DNA of 23,777 nucleotides from JADGRA01 sp035622755 (GTDB taxonomy: Bacteria; Myxococcota; Myxococcia; Myxococcales; Myxococcaceae), in NCBI GenBank assembly GCA_035622755.1, contig DASPUU010000327.1, forward strand, positions 1 through 23,777, in the 5' to 3' direction. The first letter of the stretch is position 1; every line of letters starts with the position of its first letter. The notes beneath the pieces were generated by a model, which ran no database searches, had not been told where the DNA came from, and saw only the letters and a list, made by a program, of their open reading frames with translations. This document shows positions 10,809 through 18,419 of the stretch, piece by piece. The position numbers and the translations under genes were made by a program.

Positions 10809-12551
10809 TCAGCGAGCCGCGCGTCGGGCGCGCAGCGCCTCGGCGAAGCCCTCCGCGCCGAGCGTGTTGAGCACATCGCCCCTCCGTGCCCCACCCTTGC
10901 GCGCGGTGTTGGCCGCGAAGAGGGCGTGGTCGAGCGCGTCCGGGTCGTGGGCATCCACCGAGGCCACCAGGCGGCAGCCGGCGGCCAGCGCGTCGCGCAC
11001 GTGCCCGGGGTGGAGGTCGAGCCGATCCGGGTTCCCGTTCACCTCCAGGGCCACCCGGCGCTCCGCCGCGCGCGCGAAGACGGCGGCCATGTCCAGCGGC
11101 GACGGGTCGCGGCGCTGGAGGAGCCGTCCGGTGGGGTGCCCGAGCACGTCGGTGCAGGGATGGTCCAGAGCACGCAGGACCCGGGCCGTCATCGCCGCGG
11201 CGTCCTGGCCGTGGCGCACGTGCACCGAGGCGATGACCACGTCGAGCTGGGTGAGGAGATCGTCGGGCAGGTCGAGGGCGCCGTCCTCGAGGATGTCCAC
11301 CTCCAGCCCCCTCAGCAGCCGCACGGCGGGAACCTGCGCCTGGACGCGGGCGATCTCCTCCCACTGCTGGCGGATCCGGTCCGGACCGAGGCCGCCGGCG
11401 TAGCCAGCCGCGAGGCTGTGGTCGGTGACGGTGAGGTAGGCCAGCCCACGGGCGGCCGCGGCGCGGGCCATGTCCAGCAGCGAGGCCCGGCCATCGGACC
11501 AGGTGGTGTGGGCGTGCACCGCGCCGCGGAGGGCCGAGGGGTCGACCAGGTCGGAGGGGAGGGTGCCGGCCAGGGCCGCCTCCACCTCGCCTTGGTCCTC
11601 GCGCAGCTCGGGTGGCACGTAGGCCATGCCCAGGAGGCGGTAGAGCGCCGCCTCGTCCGGGACGCTCAGCTTCTCCTCCCCGCGGAACACTCCCCACTCG
11701 CTGATGGTCAGTCCCAGGTCGCGCGCGCGTCCACGAAGGCGGACGTGGTGCGCCTTGCTCCCGGTGAAGTGGTGGAGGGCGGTGGCGAAATCCTCGTCGG
11801 GGAGGACGCGCAGGTCGACCTGGAGCCCGTCGTCGAGCCGGACGCTGCACTTGCTCTCGCCGCGGGCGAGCACGGCCGCCACCTGGGGAGCCCCGGCCAG
11901 CACGTCGAGCACCGGCTGTGCCTCCTTGGCCGAGGCGACCAGGTCGACGTCGGAGACGAGCTCGCAGAAGCGTCGGACACTGCCGGCCAGCTCGACGCGG
12001 ACCACCCCGGGCGCCGCCCGGATGCGCTCCCGCAGCTCGGTGGCCAGCGGAAGCACGTCGCCGAGCTTCCGGCGCGCGTGGAGCGTGCGGTACTGCTCGA
12101 GCCCGGCGAGGAGCTTCGCTTCGCTCTTCTCGCCGAACCCCTTGAGCGCCCGCACCCGACCCTCGCGCAGCGCCCGCTCCAGCGCGCCCAGGTCCCCCAC
12201 GCCCAGGGACGTCCAGAGCGCGGCCACCTTGCGCGGACCGAGATCGGGAAGCTCGAGCAGCTGCAGGATCCCGGGCGGGTATTCCTCCCGCAGCTGCTCG
12301 AGCAGGGGGAGCGAGCCGGTGGCCTGCAAGGTGGCGATCTTCTCGGCCAGCGCGGTGCCGATGTTGGGCAGCTCGGCCAGCGTCGCCTCGGCGACCACCG
12401 CCGCCAGCCGGTCGCCGAGCGCCAGAACGCGGTCCGCTGCCAGGTCGTAAGCCCGGACCTTGAAAGCGTTCTCGCCCCTGACCTCGAGCAATCGAGCGAT
12501 GTCGCGCAGGGCGCGGGCGACGGCCGGGGCATCGAGCGAGGGGGGAGGCAT
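10809..12551 (-). CDS. polX: DNA polymerase X family protein (Pol beta-like plus PHP exonuclease)
   Basis: 580-residue repair polymerase of standard bacterial PolX length, thought to fill gaps in base-excision and end-joining repair. N-terminal helix-hairpin-helix segments (LPNIGTALAEKIA at about 61-73 and KGFGEKSEAKLL at about 137-148) are followed by the nucleotidyl-transfer site. That site has GSVRR (190-194) with DVD (201-203) and VDL (third Asp at about 246). The C-terminal PHP domain (about 342-575) keeps HAHTTWSDG (346-354), TDHS (377-379), GLEVD (E417), SVHVRH (H444), GHPTGR (H472) and DAHD (533-536). It should therefore retain metal-dependent 3'-5' exonuclease activity. The start at 12551 fits homologues; more upstream ATGs would overlap the divergent Rieske gene 37 bp away. 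It lies 77 bp upstream of the kinase operon. Confidence 0.95.
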   Translation of the reverse strand: MPPPSLDAPAVARALRDIARLLEVRGENAFKVRAYDLAADRVLALGDRLAAVVAEATLAELPNIGTALAEKIATLQATGSLPLLEQLREEYPPGILQLLELPDLGPRKVAALWTSLGVGDLGALERALREGRVRALKGFGEKSEAKLLAGLEQYRTLHARRKLGDVLPLATELRERIRAAPGVVRVELAGSVRRFCELVSDVDLVASAKEAQPVLDVLAGAPQVAAVLARGESKCSVRLDDGLQVDLRVLPDEDFATALHHFTGSKAHHVRLRGRARDLGLTISEWGVFRGEEKLSVPDEAALYRLLGMAYVPPELREDQGEVEAALAGTLPSDLVDPSALRGAVHAHTTWSDGRASLLDMARAAAARGLAYLTVTDHSLAAGYAGGLGPDRIRQQWEEIARVQAQVPAVRLLRGLEVDILEDGALDLPDDLLTQLDVVIASVHVRHGQDAAAMTARVLRALDHPCTDVLGHPTGRLLQRRDPSPLDMAAVFARAAERRVALEVNGNPDRLDLHPGHVRDALAAGCRLVASVDAHDPDALDHALFAANTARKGGARRGDVLNTLGAEGFAEALRARRAAR

Positions 12552-12588
12552 GCAGGGCGGGGGCGGGGCGAGTATCGTCTTCCCGTCC

Positions 12589-12906
12589 ATGCGCATCGTT
12601 CTCGGAGAGGCGGATGTCAAGGAGGGTGAGCTGCGGGCCTTCGAGGTGGGCAAGCTCAACGTGTGCGTGGCCCGGGTCCAGGGCCGGCTGAAGGCCCTCG
12701 ACGACTGGTGCAATCACGCCGGCTGCCTCCTCAGCGGCGGGCGCCTCGAGGGCAACATGGTCGTCTGCCCGTGTCACGAGGTCGGGTTCGATCTCGACAC
12801 CGGGAAGAACCTCACCAGCCCGGGAGTTTGCGACGACCAGCCGGTCCTGTCGGTGATCGAGGAGGACGGCAAGCTGGTGCTCACCGGCGGACACGTGCCG
12901 ACCTGA
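12589..12906 (+). CDS. Rieske [2Fe-2S] ferredoxin
   Basis: 105-residue stand-alone Rieske protein with the complete cluster-binding pattern: C41-x-H43, 16 residues, then C60-x2-H63 (WCNHAG and CPCHEVGFDLDTG). No membrane segment or oxygenase catalytic domain is present, so it resembles the small soluble Rieske ferredoxins that carry electrons to oxygenases or reductases. Its partner is not apparent nearby. ATG at 12589 gives the usual MRIVLG start. An in-frame ATG at 12550, on the opposite strand of the polX start, is possible but less likely. No Shine-Dalgarno is evident. It is followed 18 bp later by moaB on the same strand. Confidence 0.92.
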   Translation: MRIVLGEADVKEGELRAFEVGKLNVCVARVQGRLKALDDWCNHAGCLLSGGRLEGNMVVCPCHEVGFDLDTGKNLTSPGVCDDQPVLSVIEEDGKLVLTGGHVPT

Positions 12907-12924
12907 CCATCCGAGGGCCCTGAC

Positions 12925-13485
12925 GTGGGACACGACGACCCGAGCCATCACCGTGGCCCTGCCACCCACCGCGGCTCCGCCTCCGCGGCGGTGGAGGAGC
13001 ACCGCGCTCACGCGCCGGCCAGGGTGAGCTGCTACCTCATCACCTGCTCGGACTCGCGCGCAGAAGGAGACGACAAGAGCGGGCGCGTGCTGCGCGAGGG
13101 CCTGGAGCGGGCAGGGCACTCGGTGGTGGGACAGGTCATCGTCCAGGACGACGCCGACGCCATCCGGGGGGCGCTCCACGCCGCCGAGCTGTCCGGGGCC
13201 CGGGCGGTTCTCTTCACCGGTGGAACCGGCCTGACCCGCCGCGACCAGACGGTGGATACCCTGCGGCCGCTCCTGGATCGCGAGCTCCCCGGATTCGGAG
13301 AGCTGTTCCGCATGCTCTCCTTCGAGGCGGTGGGCAGCGCGGCCTGGCTCTCCCGGGCCCTGGCCGGGACGCACGGCGAGCTGATCGTCTTCGCCCTCCC
13401 CGGGAGCCCGGATGCCGCGCGGCTTGCCCTGGAGCGCCTCATCCTTCCCGAGCTCGGGCACGCGGTGCGTGAGCTGAGCCGCTGA
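12925..13485 (+). CDS. moaB: MoaB-like molybdopterin biosynthesis protein
   Basis: 186-residue MoaB/MogA-fold protein. MoaB/Mog proteins adenylylate or bind molybdopterin during molybdenum cofactor synthesis. Conserved features are LITCSDSRAEGDDKSG (about 38-53), VLFTGGTGLTRRDQT (about 95-109), FRMLSFEAVGSAAWLSRA (about 128-145) and FALPGSPDAAR (about 155-165). All match E. coli MoaB closely. The start is GTG at 12925, with GAGGG at 12913-12917 at ideal spacing. The first 32 residues are extra and histidine-rich (H3, H8, H9, H15, H26, H29), which could bind metal or be disordered. No other Moco genes are in view. Confidence 0.9.
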   Translation: MGHDDPSHHRGPATHRGSASAAVEEHRAHAPARVSCYLITCSDSRAEGDDKSGRVLREGLERAGHSVVGQVIVQDDADAIRGALHAAELSGARAVLFTGGTGLTRRDQTVDTLRPLLDRELPGFGELFRMLSFEAVGSAAWLSRALAGTHGELIVFALPGSPDAARLALERLILPELGHAVRELSR

Positions 13486-13502
13486 GCGAGGGCGGGCGCT
13501 CC

Positions 13503-14420
13503 GTGGCCACCGCCCGCGCGCGGGTGCTCTCGGCGGCCCGGGCCGCCCGGCTTCGCCCTCGGCTCCTCCGGTTCCTGGCCGCGGCGCCCTCCCGGGCACG
13601 GGTGGGCTTCGATCCGGTGCAGTTCCCGCGGCGCTACCGGCGCAGGGAGGACTGCGAGGTGGCCGGGCTGGTGGCCGCCTCGCTGGCCTACGGCCGGGTG
13701 GAGGGCTTCGCGCCGCGGGTGGAGCAGCTCCTTTCGGGCATGGGCCGGCATCCGGGGTCCTTCCTGCGGTCGCTCGACGTCGCCGGTGCCGGGCGACTCC
13801 TGCGGGGCTTCGTCTACCGGTTCAACGTGGCCTCCGACCTGGCCGTCCTGCTCCTCGGCACCGGCCGCCTCCTCCGGCGCACCGGCTCGCTCGAGCCCTG
13901 GGTGGCCCGGCCGCTCGCCCGGGGCGACGGCCTCCATGCCGCGCTGGCCTCGCTGGTGCGCGCGCTCCGCGACGTCCCCCTGGCGCCCATCGAGGCCGAG
14001 CTGGGCCCGGTGCGCGGACTGGGACACCTCCTTCCCGTGCCGCTCGGCCCGGGCGCGGCCAAGCGGCTGAACATGTTCCTCCGCTGGATGGTCCGCGGGC
14101 CGGACGAGGTGGACCTGGGCCTGTGGAGGACGATTCCCGCGTCCGCGCTGCTCGTCCCGCTCGATACCCACCTGGGCCGGATCGCCCGCCGGCTCGGCTT
14201 CACCGACCGGCGCGACCTGAGCTGGCGCACGGCGCTGGAGATCACCGCCAACCTCAGCCGCGTCGATCCGGCCGACCCGGTGCGCTTCGACTTCGCACTC
14301 TGCCACCACGGGATGAGCGGGGTGTGCACGCCGCGGGCGCGAGCCGAGGCGTGCGCCGGGTGCCTGCTCCGGCCGGAGTGCCGGGTGGGCTCGCGGATGC
14401 GGATCGGCCGCCCTAGCTGA
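13503..14420 (+). CDS. DUF2400/TIGR02757 family protein, endonuclease III-like features
   Basis: 305-residue conserved protein of unknown function. The N-terminal half is helical, with EVAGLVAASLAYGRV (about 52-66) typical of the TIGR02757/DUF2400 family. The C-terminal half carries VPLDTHLGRIARRLGF (about 218-233), which mirrors the DTH segment with the catalytic Asp of HhH-GPD glycosylases (D221 here). It ends in a four-cysteine cluster C275-x8-C284-x2-C287-x5-C293, close to the [4Fe-4S] loop of endonuclease III. A helix-hairpin-helix lysine is not obvious. The start is GTG at 13503 with GAGGG about 10 bp upstream. The 3' end overlaps the convergent MscS-like gene by 8 bp. A DNA-binding role is inference. 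Confidence 0.85.
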   Translation: MATARARVLSAARAARLRPRLLRFLAAAPSRARVGFDPVQFPRRYRRREDCEVAGLVAASLAYGRVEGFAPRVEQLLSGMGRHPGSFLRSLDVAGAGRLLRGFVYRFNVASDLAVLLLGTGRLLRRTGSLEPWVARPLARGDGLHAALASLVRALRDVPLAPIEAELGPVRGLGHLLPVPLGPGAAKRLNMFLRWMVRGPDEVDLGLWRTIPASALLVPLDTHLGRIARRLGFTDRRDLSWRTALEITANLSRVDPADPVRFDFALCHHGMSGVCTPRARAEACAGCLLRPECRVGSRMRIGRPS

Positions 14421-15882
14421 GGCCGAAGATCTGCCGCAGCCGTGCCAAGATCCGGTTCGCCTCGGGATGGTCCGAGGGGGGAAGGGTGGCGTCGGCCAGC
14501 GCCTGGAGCTGCAGGCGGCGCTCGGCCAGGATGGTCGAGAACTGGGCGGCCAGCTCCGGGTGCCCGGCGAAGAGCTGCTTGAATCCCGGCCGGTCGAGCT
14601 CGAAGAGGACGGCGTCCTCCACCGCCACCACCGTGGCCGAGCGCGGCTCGCCGGTGAGCAGCGACATCTCGCCGAAGTACTGGCCGCGGGAGAGCCGCGT
14701 CACCTCCACGCCCCGCCTGGTGGTCACCGCCACCGTCCCGTCGGCGACGAGGTAGAACGTCTGGCCGGGGGCTCCCTCCTCGATGATGCGCTCCCCGGCG
14801 CCGAAGCTCCTCGGCACCATGACCTTGGCCAGGTGCTCCTTCTCGGGGGGACGGAGGACGTTGAACAGGTCCACCGCCTCGAGGATGGCCAGGCGCGACT
14901 CGAGGGGGAACTCGTCGCGGTGCTCGGGAGCGGTGACCCGCATCGTCCGCGGGGCGGCCGGAATCTCGAGCCCCGCCCGCCGCAGGCGATACCAGATGCG
15001 GGTCAGCACCTCGTCCCGGACCCGGTTTGCCCGGGCGTGGTCGGCGACGAAGAAGCGGATCCGGTACTCGATGGACATCTCCTCGAAGGCCCAGGTGCGC
15101 GCCCGGGCGGGCGGCGAGGCGAGGATGAGGGGCACCTCGGCCAGGGTCTCCGCCACCACCCTCTTCACCTGGTTGGGAGGCGCCTCGTAGGAGACCTTGA
15201 TGTACAGGTCCACCCCCACCGGCTCGTTCCCCCGCGAGAAGTTCTTCACCGTCTGCTTGGCGAGCTGGTTGTTGGGGAGGGTGATGATCTCCCGGCGCTT
15301 GGTCTCCAGGCGCGTCGCCCGCCAGCCGATCTGCAAGACCCGGCCGGTTTCCTGCCCCACCGAAACCAGGTCGCCCACCTCGAAGGGTCGCTCGAGCTGG
15401 AGAGAGAGGCCGGCGAAGAGATTCCCGAGCGTGTCCTGGAGCGCCAGACCGAGCACCACCGAGGCGATGGCCGAGCCGGCGAGCAGGCTGGAGAAGAGGT
15501 TGAGGTTGAACTCCTCCTTGACGATGACCAGCGCGGTGATCACGTAGAGGGTGGCGTCGAGGACGTCGCGGAGGATCTTCGGGGCCGGTCGCTCGCGGGA
15601 ACGGACGACGAGCAGGGAGAGGGAGACCAGGCTGCGGATGACCCCGAAGGAGAGGATGATCATCCAGGCCACTTCGAGGGCCCGGGCCACTCCCGGCGGG
15701 AGCCGATCCGCGCTGAGCTGGTGCAGGGCGCGCAGCGCCGCGCCGACGAGGAGGAGCCGGATGCCCCCGCGCGCGTCCCGGCGGAAGAGCGGATCGGCGA
15801 CCAGGGTGTGGAGCAGGCCGAGCAGCAGGAAGAGCGCTGCGCAGCCGACGAGGAGCCAGTTGCTCTGGAGGGCCTGGAGCAC
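14413..15882 (-). CDS. Mechanosensitive (MscS-type) channel with cyclic-nucleotide-binding domain
   Basis: 489-residue inner-membrane protein. Hydrophobic segments lie at about 8-28, 40-55, 70-93 and 107-125. The MscS pore helix and beta-domain entry follow (VVLGLALQDTLGNLFAGLSL at about 142-161, then QLERPFEVGD). The cytoplasmic MscS vestibule runs to about 315. A cyclic-nucleotide-binding domain occupies about 335-455, with a phosphate-binding cassette FGEMSLLTGEPRSATV (403-418) containing the Glu and Arg that contact the cyclic nucleotide. This matches the bacterial MscS-CNBD (bCNG) channels. The start is GTG at 15882; no strong ribosome site is seen. It is divergent from holB across a gap with a near-perfect palindrome. 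Confidence 0.93.
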   Translation of the reverse strand: MLQALQSNWLLVGCAALFLLLGLLHTLVADPLFRRDARGGIRLLLVGAALRALHQLSADRLPPGVARALEVAWMIILSFGVIRSLVSLSLLVVRSRERPAPKILRDVLDATLYVITALVIVKEEFNLNLFSSLLAGSAIASVVLGLALQDTLGNLFAGLSLQLERPFEVGDLVSVGQETGRVLQIGWRATRLETKRREIITLPNNQLAKQTVKNFSRGNEPVGVDLYIKVSYEAPPNQVKRVVAETLAEVPLILASPPARARTWAFEEMSIEYRIRFFVADHARANRVRDEVLTRIWYRLRRAGLEIPAAPRTMRVTAPEHRDEFPLESRLAILEAVDLFNVLRPPEKEHLAKVMVPRSFGAGERIIEEGAPGQTFYLVADGTVAVTTRRGVEVTRLSRGQYFGEMSLLTGEPRSATVVAVEDAVLFELDRPGFKQLFAGHPELAAQFSTILAERRLQLQALADATLPPSDHPEANRILARLRQIFGLS

Positions 15883-15927
15883 GGGGTGACGAGCTGGCCG
15901 GCAGAATCAGGCGCGCCCTCGGCTGAG

Positions 15928-15945
15928 GTCAAGCGTTCGCTTGAC
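15928..15945. promoter_or_regulatory. Operator-like palindrome with divergent TTGAC boxes
   Basis: GTCAAGCG-TT-CGCTTGAC has perfect 8-bp arms around a 2-bp centre, in the 98-bp gap between the MscS-CNBD gene and holB. Each arm ends in TTGAC reading outward, so it could supply -35 boxes for both divergent genes. The corresponding -10 regions are weak on both sides. It is a good candidate binding site for a dimeric regulator. Confidence 0.5.
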
Positions 15946-15980
15946 GAACCGCTCACCGCCCACGCATGACTGGGTCGGGA

Positions 15981-17012
15981 ATGACGCTCGCCGCCGTGCA
16001 CGGACAGGATCGCGCCGTCGACGCCCTGCGCAGGGCCGTCGCCGGCGGCACCCTGGCGCACGCCTACCTGTTCACCGGTCCCTCCGGGGTGGGCAAGGAG
16101 CTCGCCGCGCTCGGGCTGGCCCAGGCCCTCCTCTGCACCGAGGCGCCTGGCGAGGGGTGCGGCCGGTGCTCGGCCTGCCGGCGGGTGGAGCGCTTCGGTC
16201 ACCCCGACGTGCTCTGGCTCATGGCCGAGAGCGAGCAGGTGCGGCGCCGACTCGCCGGACGGAGCGATTTCGATCGCCTCCCCTCCCGGGACATCCGGGT
16301 GGAGCAGGTACGGGCCCTCCAGGAGAGGCTCGCCCTCCGCGGCCTCGAGTCCCCGCGAAAGCTGGTGCTGGTGCTGCCCGCCGAGGCGATGAATCCCCAG
16401 GCCCAGAACGCTTTCCTGAAAACGCTGGAGGAGCCCCCGCCGGACACGACGCTCTTGCTCGTCGCCGGCGCCGCCGAGCGGCTCCTGCCCACCATCCGCA
16501 GCCGGTGCGTGCGCATCCCCTTCGGCCCGCTCCCGCGCCAGCTGGTGGTGGCGCGGGTGCAAGAGGAGCGTGGCCTCGACCGGGCCGCGGCCGAGGCAGT
16601 GGCCACGCTCGCCGACGGCAGCCTGGAGCGGGCCCTGGCGCTGGACGCCGGGGAGCTGGAGGTCCAGCGCGAGACGATCCGCGCCTTCGAGGCGGTGACC
16701 GCCTCGGACCTGCGCACCGCGCTCCGGTTCGCCGAGCGTGCCGGCGGCTCTCGCGAGGAGGCCGAGCGCGCCCTCCAGGCGCTCACCGTCTGGGTGCGCG
16801 ACGTGGCCGTCGTCCGCGCCGGCGGCGATGGGCTGTTCCACCCCGAGCTCGGCGAGCTGGCCCGCGCGGCGGCGGCGAAGCTCGACGACGTGCTCGTCCA
16901 CCTCCGCTTCCGGCTCCTCGACGAGGCGCTGGTGGCCATCCGGCAGCGCAACGCCAGCCCGCGCCTCCAGCTGGAGCGGCTGGCGCTGGAGATGGTCGGG
17001 CCGGGCGGATGA
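15981..17012 (+). CDS. holB: DNA polymerase III delta' subunit (clamp loader)
   Basis: 343-residue AAA+ clamp-loader subunit. Landmarks are VHGQDRAV (6-13), the Walker A motif GPSGVGK (33-39), a zinc-binding cysteine set (C52, C60, C63, C66), NAFLKTLEEPP (143-153) and the SRC motif (174-176) that supplies the trans-acting arginine. Unlike E. coli HolB, the P-loop here is consensus. There is also a short extra segment after HPDV (about 82-102). ATG at 15981 is chosen because the protein then begins in register with homologues; an in-frame ATG at 15966 would add five residues. Its stop overlaps the holA start (ATGA at 17009-17012), so the two clamp-loader subunits are translationally coupled. 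Confidence 0.93.
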   Translation: MTLAAVHGQDRAVDALRRAVAGGTLAHAYLFTGPSGVGKELAALGLAQALLCTEAPGEGCGRCSACRRVERFGHPDVLWLMAESEQVRRRLAGRSDFDRLPSRDIRVEQVRALQERLALRGLESPRKLVLVLPAEAMNPQAQNAFLKTLEEPPPDTTLLLVAGAAERLLPTIRSRCVRIPFGPLPRQLVVARVQEERGLDRAAAEAVATLADGSLERALALDAGELEVQRETIRAFEAVTASDLRTALRFAERAGGSREEAERALQALTVWVRDVAVVRAGGDGLFHPELGELARAAAAKLDDVLVHLRFRLLDEALVAIRQRNASPRLQLERLALEMVGPGG

Positions 17013-18361
17013 GCGAGCTCGCGCCGCTGCTGGCCGAGATTGCCCGGGGCCGGGTCCGTCCGCTCTACCTGGCCTGGGGGGAAGAGTTCCTCGCCCGGCG
17101 CGATGCCGACGCTCTGGTCCAGGCCCTCCTCCCGGGCGCCGAGGCCGGCCTGAACCTGGTCGCCCTCGACGGCGCCTCCCCGCGCGAGGTGGCCACCGAG
17201 CTGGCCACGCTTCCGCTGCTCCCGGGGCGCAAGGTGGTGGTCCTGCGCGACCCGGAGTTTCTCGCTCCCAAGAAGGGGCGCAGCGATGCGCTGGCCCGGG
17301 CGCGGGACGCCTGGAAGGGGGGGCGGCGAAAGGAAGCCGGCCGGAGGCTCCTGGCGCTGGTGGCGCGGGCAGGCTGGGGACCCGAGGCTCTCGCGCCCGG
17401 CGCCGACGGCGCGCCGTCCGCCGAGGACTGGAAGGAGGAGCTCGGGGTGACCCTGGCCGACGCCGACCTGGACTTCCTTCGCGAGGCGGCGGCGTTCGTC
17501 CGCGAGGAGGGACTCACCGCGCCCGAGTCCGACGCGTCGCAGCTGCTCGCCCTCCTCGAGGGCGGCATGCCGCCGGGGCACGCCCTGGTGGTGGCGGCCT
17601 CGGACGTGGACGCCCGCCATCCGCTCCTTCGCCTCGCCCAGTCCCAGGGGGCGGTGCTGGAGCGCAAGCTGGCCACCCGGCTCCGGGACCTCGACCTGAC
17701 CTCGGTGGCGCGGGAGTTCCTCCAGCCCCACCACAAGCGCCTCGGGCCGGGTGCCGAGGAGGTCCTGCGAGAGCGGATAGGCGGCAACGTGCGCCTGCTC
17801 CAGTCAGAGCTCGAGAAGCTCGCCCTCCACGCCCCGGGCGCGGTCATCCAGCGCACCGACGTCGAGCTGCTCGTGGCCCACACCCGCGACGAGGAGTTCC
17901 TCGAGCTGTCGGACGCGCTCCAGAAGCGAGACCTGGCCACGGCCCTGAAGTACGTCGAGGACGCGCTGGGCGGGGGGGCCCCGCCGCTGCTCCTGCTCGG
18001 GGCCATCGCCTCGGTGGTCCGGGGTCTGGCCGAGGCTCACGAGCGGCTCAGCTTCCTCGGTCGCGGCGTCCCCCCCCGGAGCTTCGAGGACTTCAAGGGC
18101 CGGCTCTTCCCGGCCATCGAGCGTGAGGCCAGGGAGGCCAGGGGCCGGGTTCCGCATCCCTATGCCGCCTTCGTCGCCACCCTGGCGGCCGCGCGCTACG
18201 GCCGGGAGCGCCTCCGGGCCGCCCTGCTGGCCTGCGCGGAGGCAGACCTGGCCCTGAAGTCGTCCGGCTCCGGGAAGCTGGTTCTGGAGCGGCTCTTGTG
18301 GACGGTGTGCCCCCCGTCGACCGGGTCCGGGGGGCCCGCCGCCCGCCGGGCGGGCGCTTAA
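17009..18361 (+). CDS. holA: DNA polymerase III delta subunit with internal insertion
   Basis: 450-residue clamp-loader wrench subunit; typical HolA is about 330-350. The N-terminus (PLYLAWGEEFLARRDADAL, 18-36) and the C-terminal two-thirds (IGGNVRLLQSELEKLAL, TRDEEFLELSDALQKRD, LLLLGAIASVVRGLAEAH, ARYGRERLRAALLACAEADLALKSSG) match the family well. About 100 extra residues (about 86-187, charged and helical) interrupt the first domain. They fall between KVVVLRDPEF and GHALVVAAS, two strands that are normally close together. No frameshift is apparent. The start ATG overlaps the holB stop. Two GC hairpins occupy the last codons (18310-18357). Confidence 0.9.
   Translation: MSELAPLLAEIARGRVRPLYLAWGEEFLARRDADALVQALLPGAEAGLNLVALDGASPREVATELATLPLLPGRKVVVLRDPEFLAPKKGRSDALARARDAWKGGRRKEAGRRLLALVARAGWGPEALAPGADGAPSAEDWKEELGVTLADADLDFLREAAAFVREEGLTAPESDASQLLALLEGGMPPGHALVVAASDVDARHPLLRLAQSQGAVLERKLATRLRDLDLTSVAREFLQPHHKRLGPGAEEVLRERIGGNVRLLQSELEKLALHAPGAVIQRTDVELLVAHTRDEEFLELSDALQKRDLATALKYVEDALGGGAPPLLLLGAIASVVRGLAEAHERLSFLGRGVPPRSFEDFKGRLFPAIEREAREARGRVPHPYAAFVATLAAARYGRERLRAALLACAEADLALKSSGSGKLVLERLLWTVCPPSTGSGGPAARRAGA
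18310..18357 (+). other. Two GC-rich hairpins at the 3' end of holA
   Basis: CCCCCCG (18310-18316) pairs with CGGGGGG (18328-18334) across an 11-base loop. CGCCCG and CGGGCG around 18341-18357 can form a second stem. There is no downstream T-run, so a classical terminator is doubtful. They separate holBA from the sigma-factor gene. Confidence 0.3.
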
Positions 18362-18419
18362 CCGGGTGCCGCTCCGCGGGGTGATGCCATGGCGGAAACG
18401 CGGCATGCTTGCGAGGCGC

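Noticed and set aside
10732..13599. Upstream continuation of the kinase frame (open to about 13599)
   Set aside because: It overlaps polX, the Rieske and moaB genes, which have strong family signatures. The kinase begins at 10731.
14467..15969. 500-residue plus-strand open frame opposite the MscS-CNBD gene
   Set aside because: It is a shadow with no domain; the minus strand shows the MscS and CNBD motifs.
18394..18399. GGAAAC upstream of the sigma gene as an ECF -35 for autoregulation
   Set aside because: No matching -10 appears about 16 bp downstream, and the implied start would fall at or after the chosen ATG.
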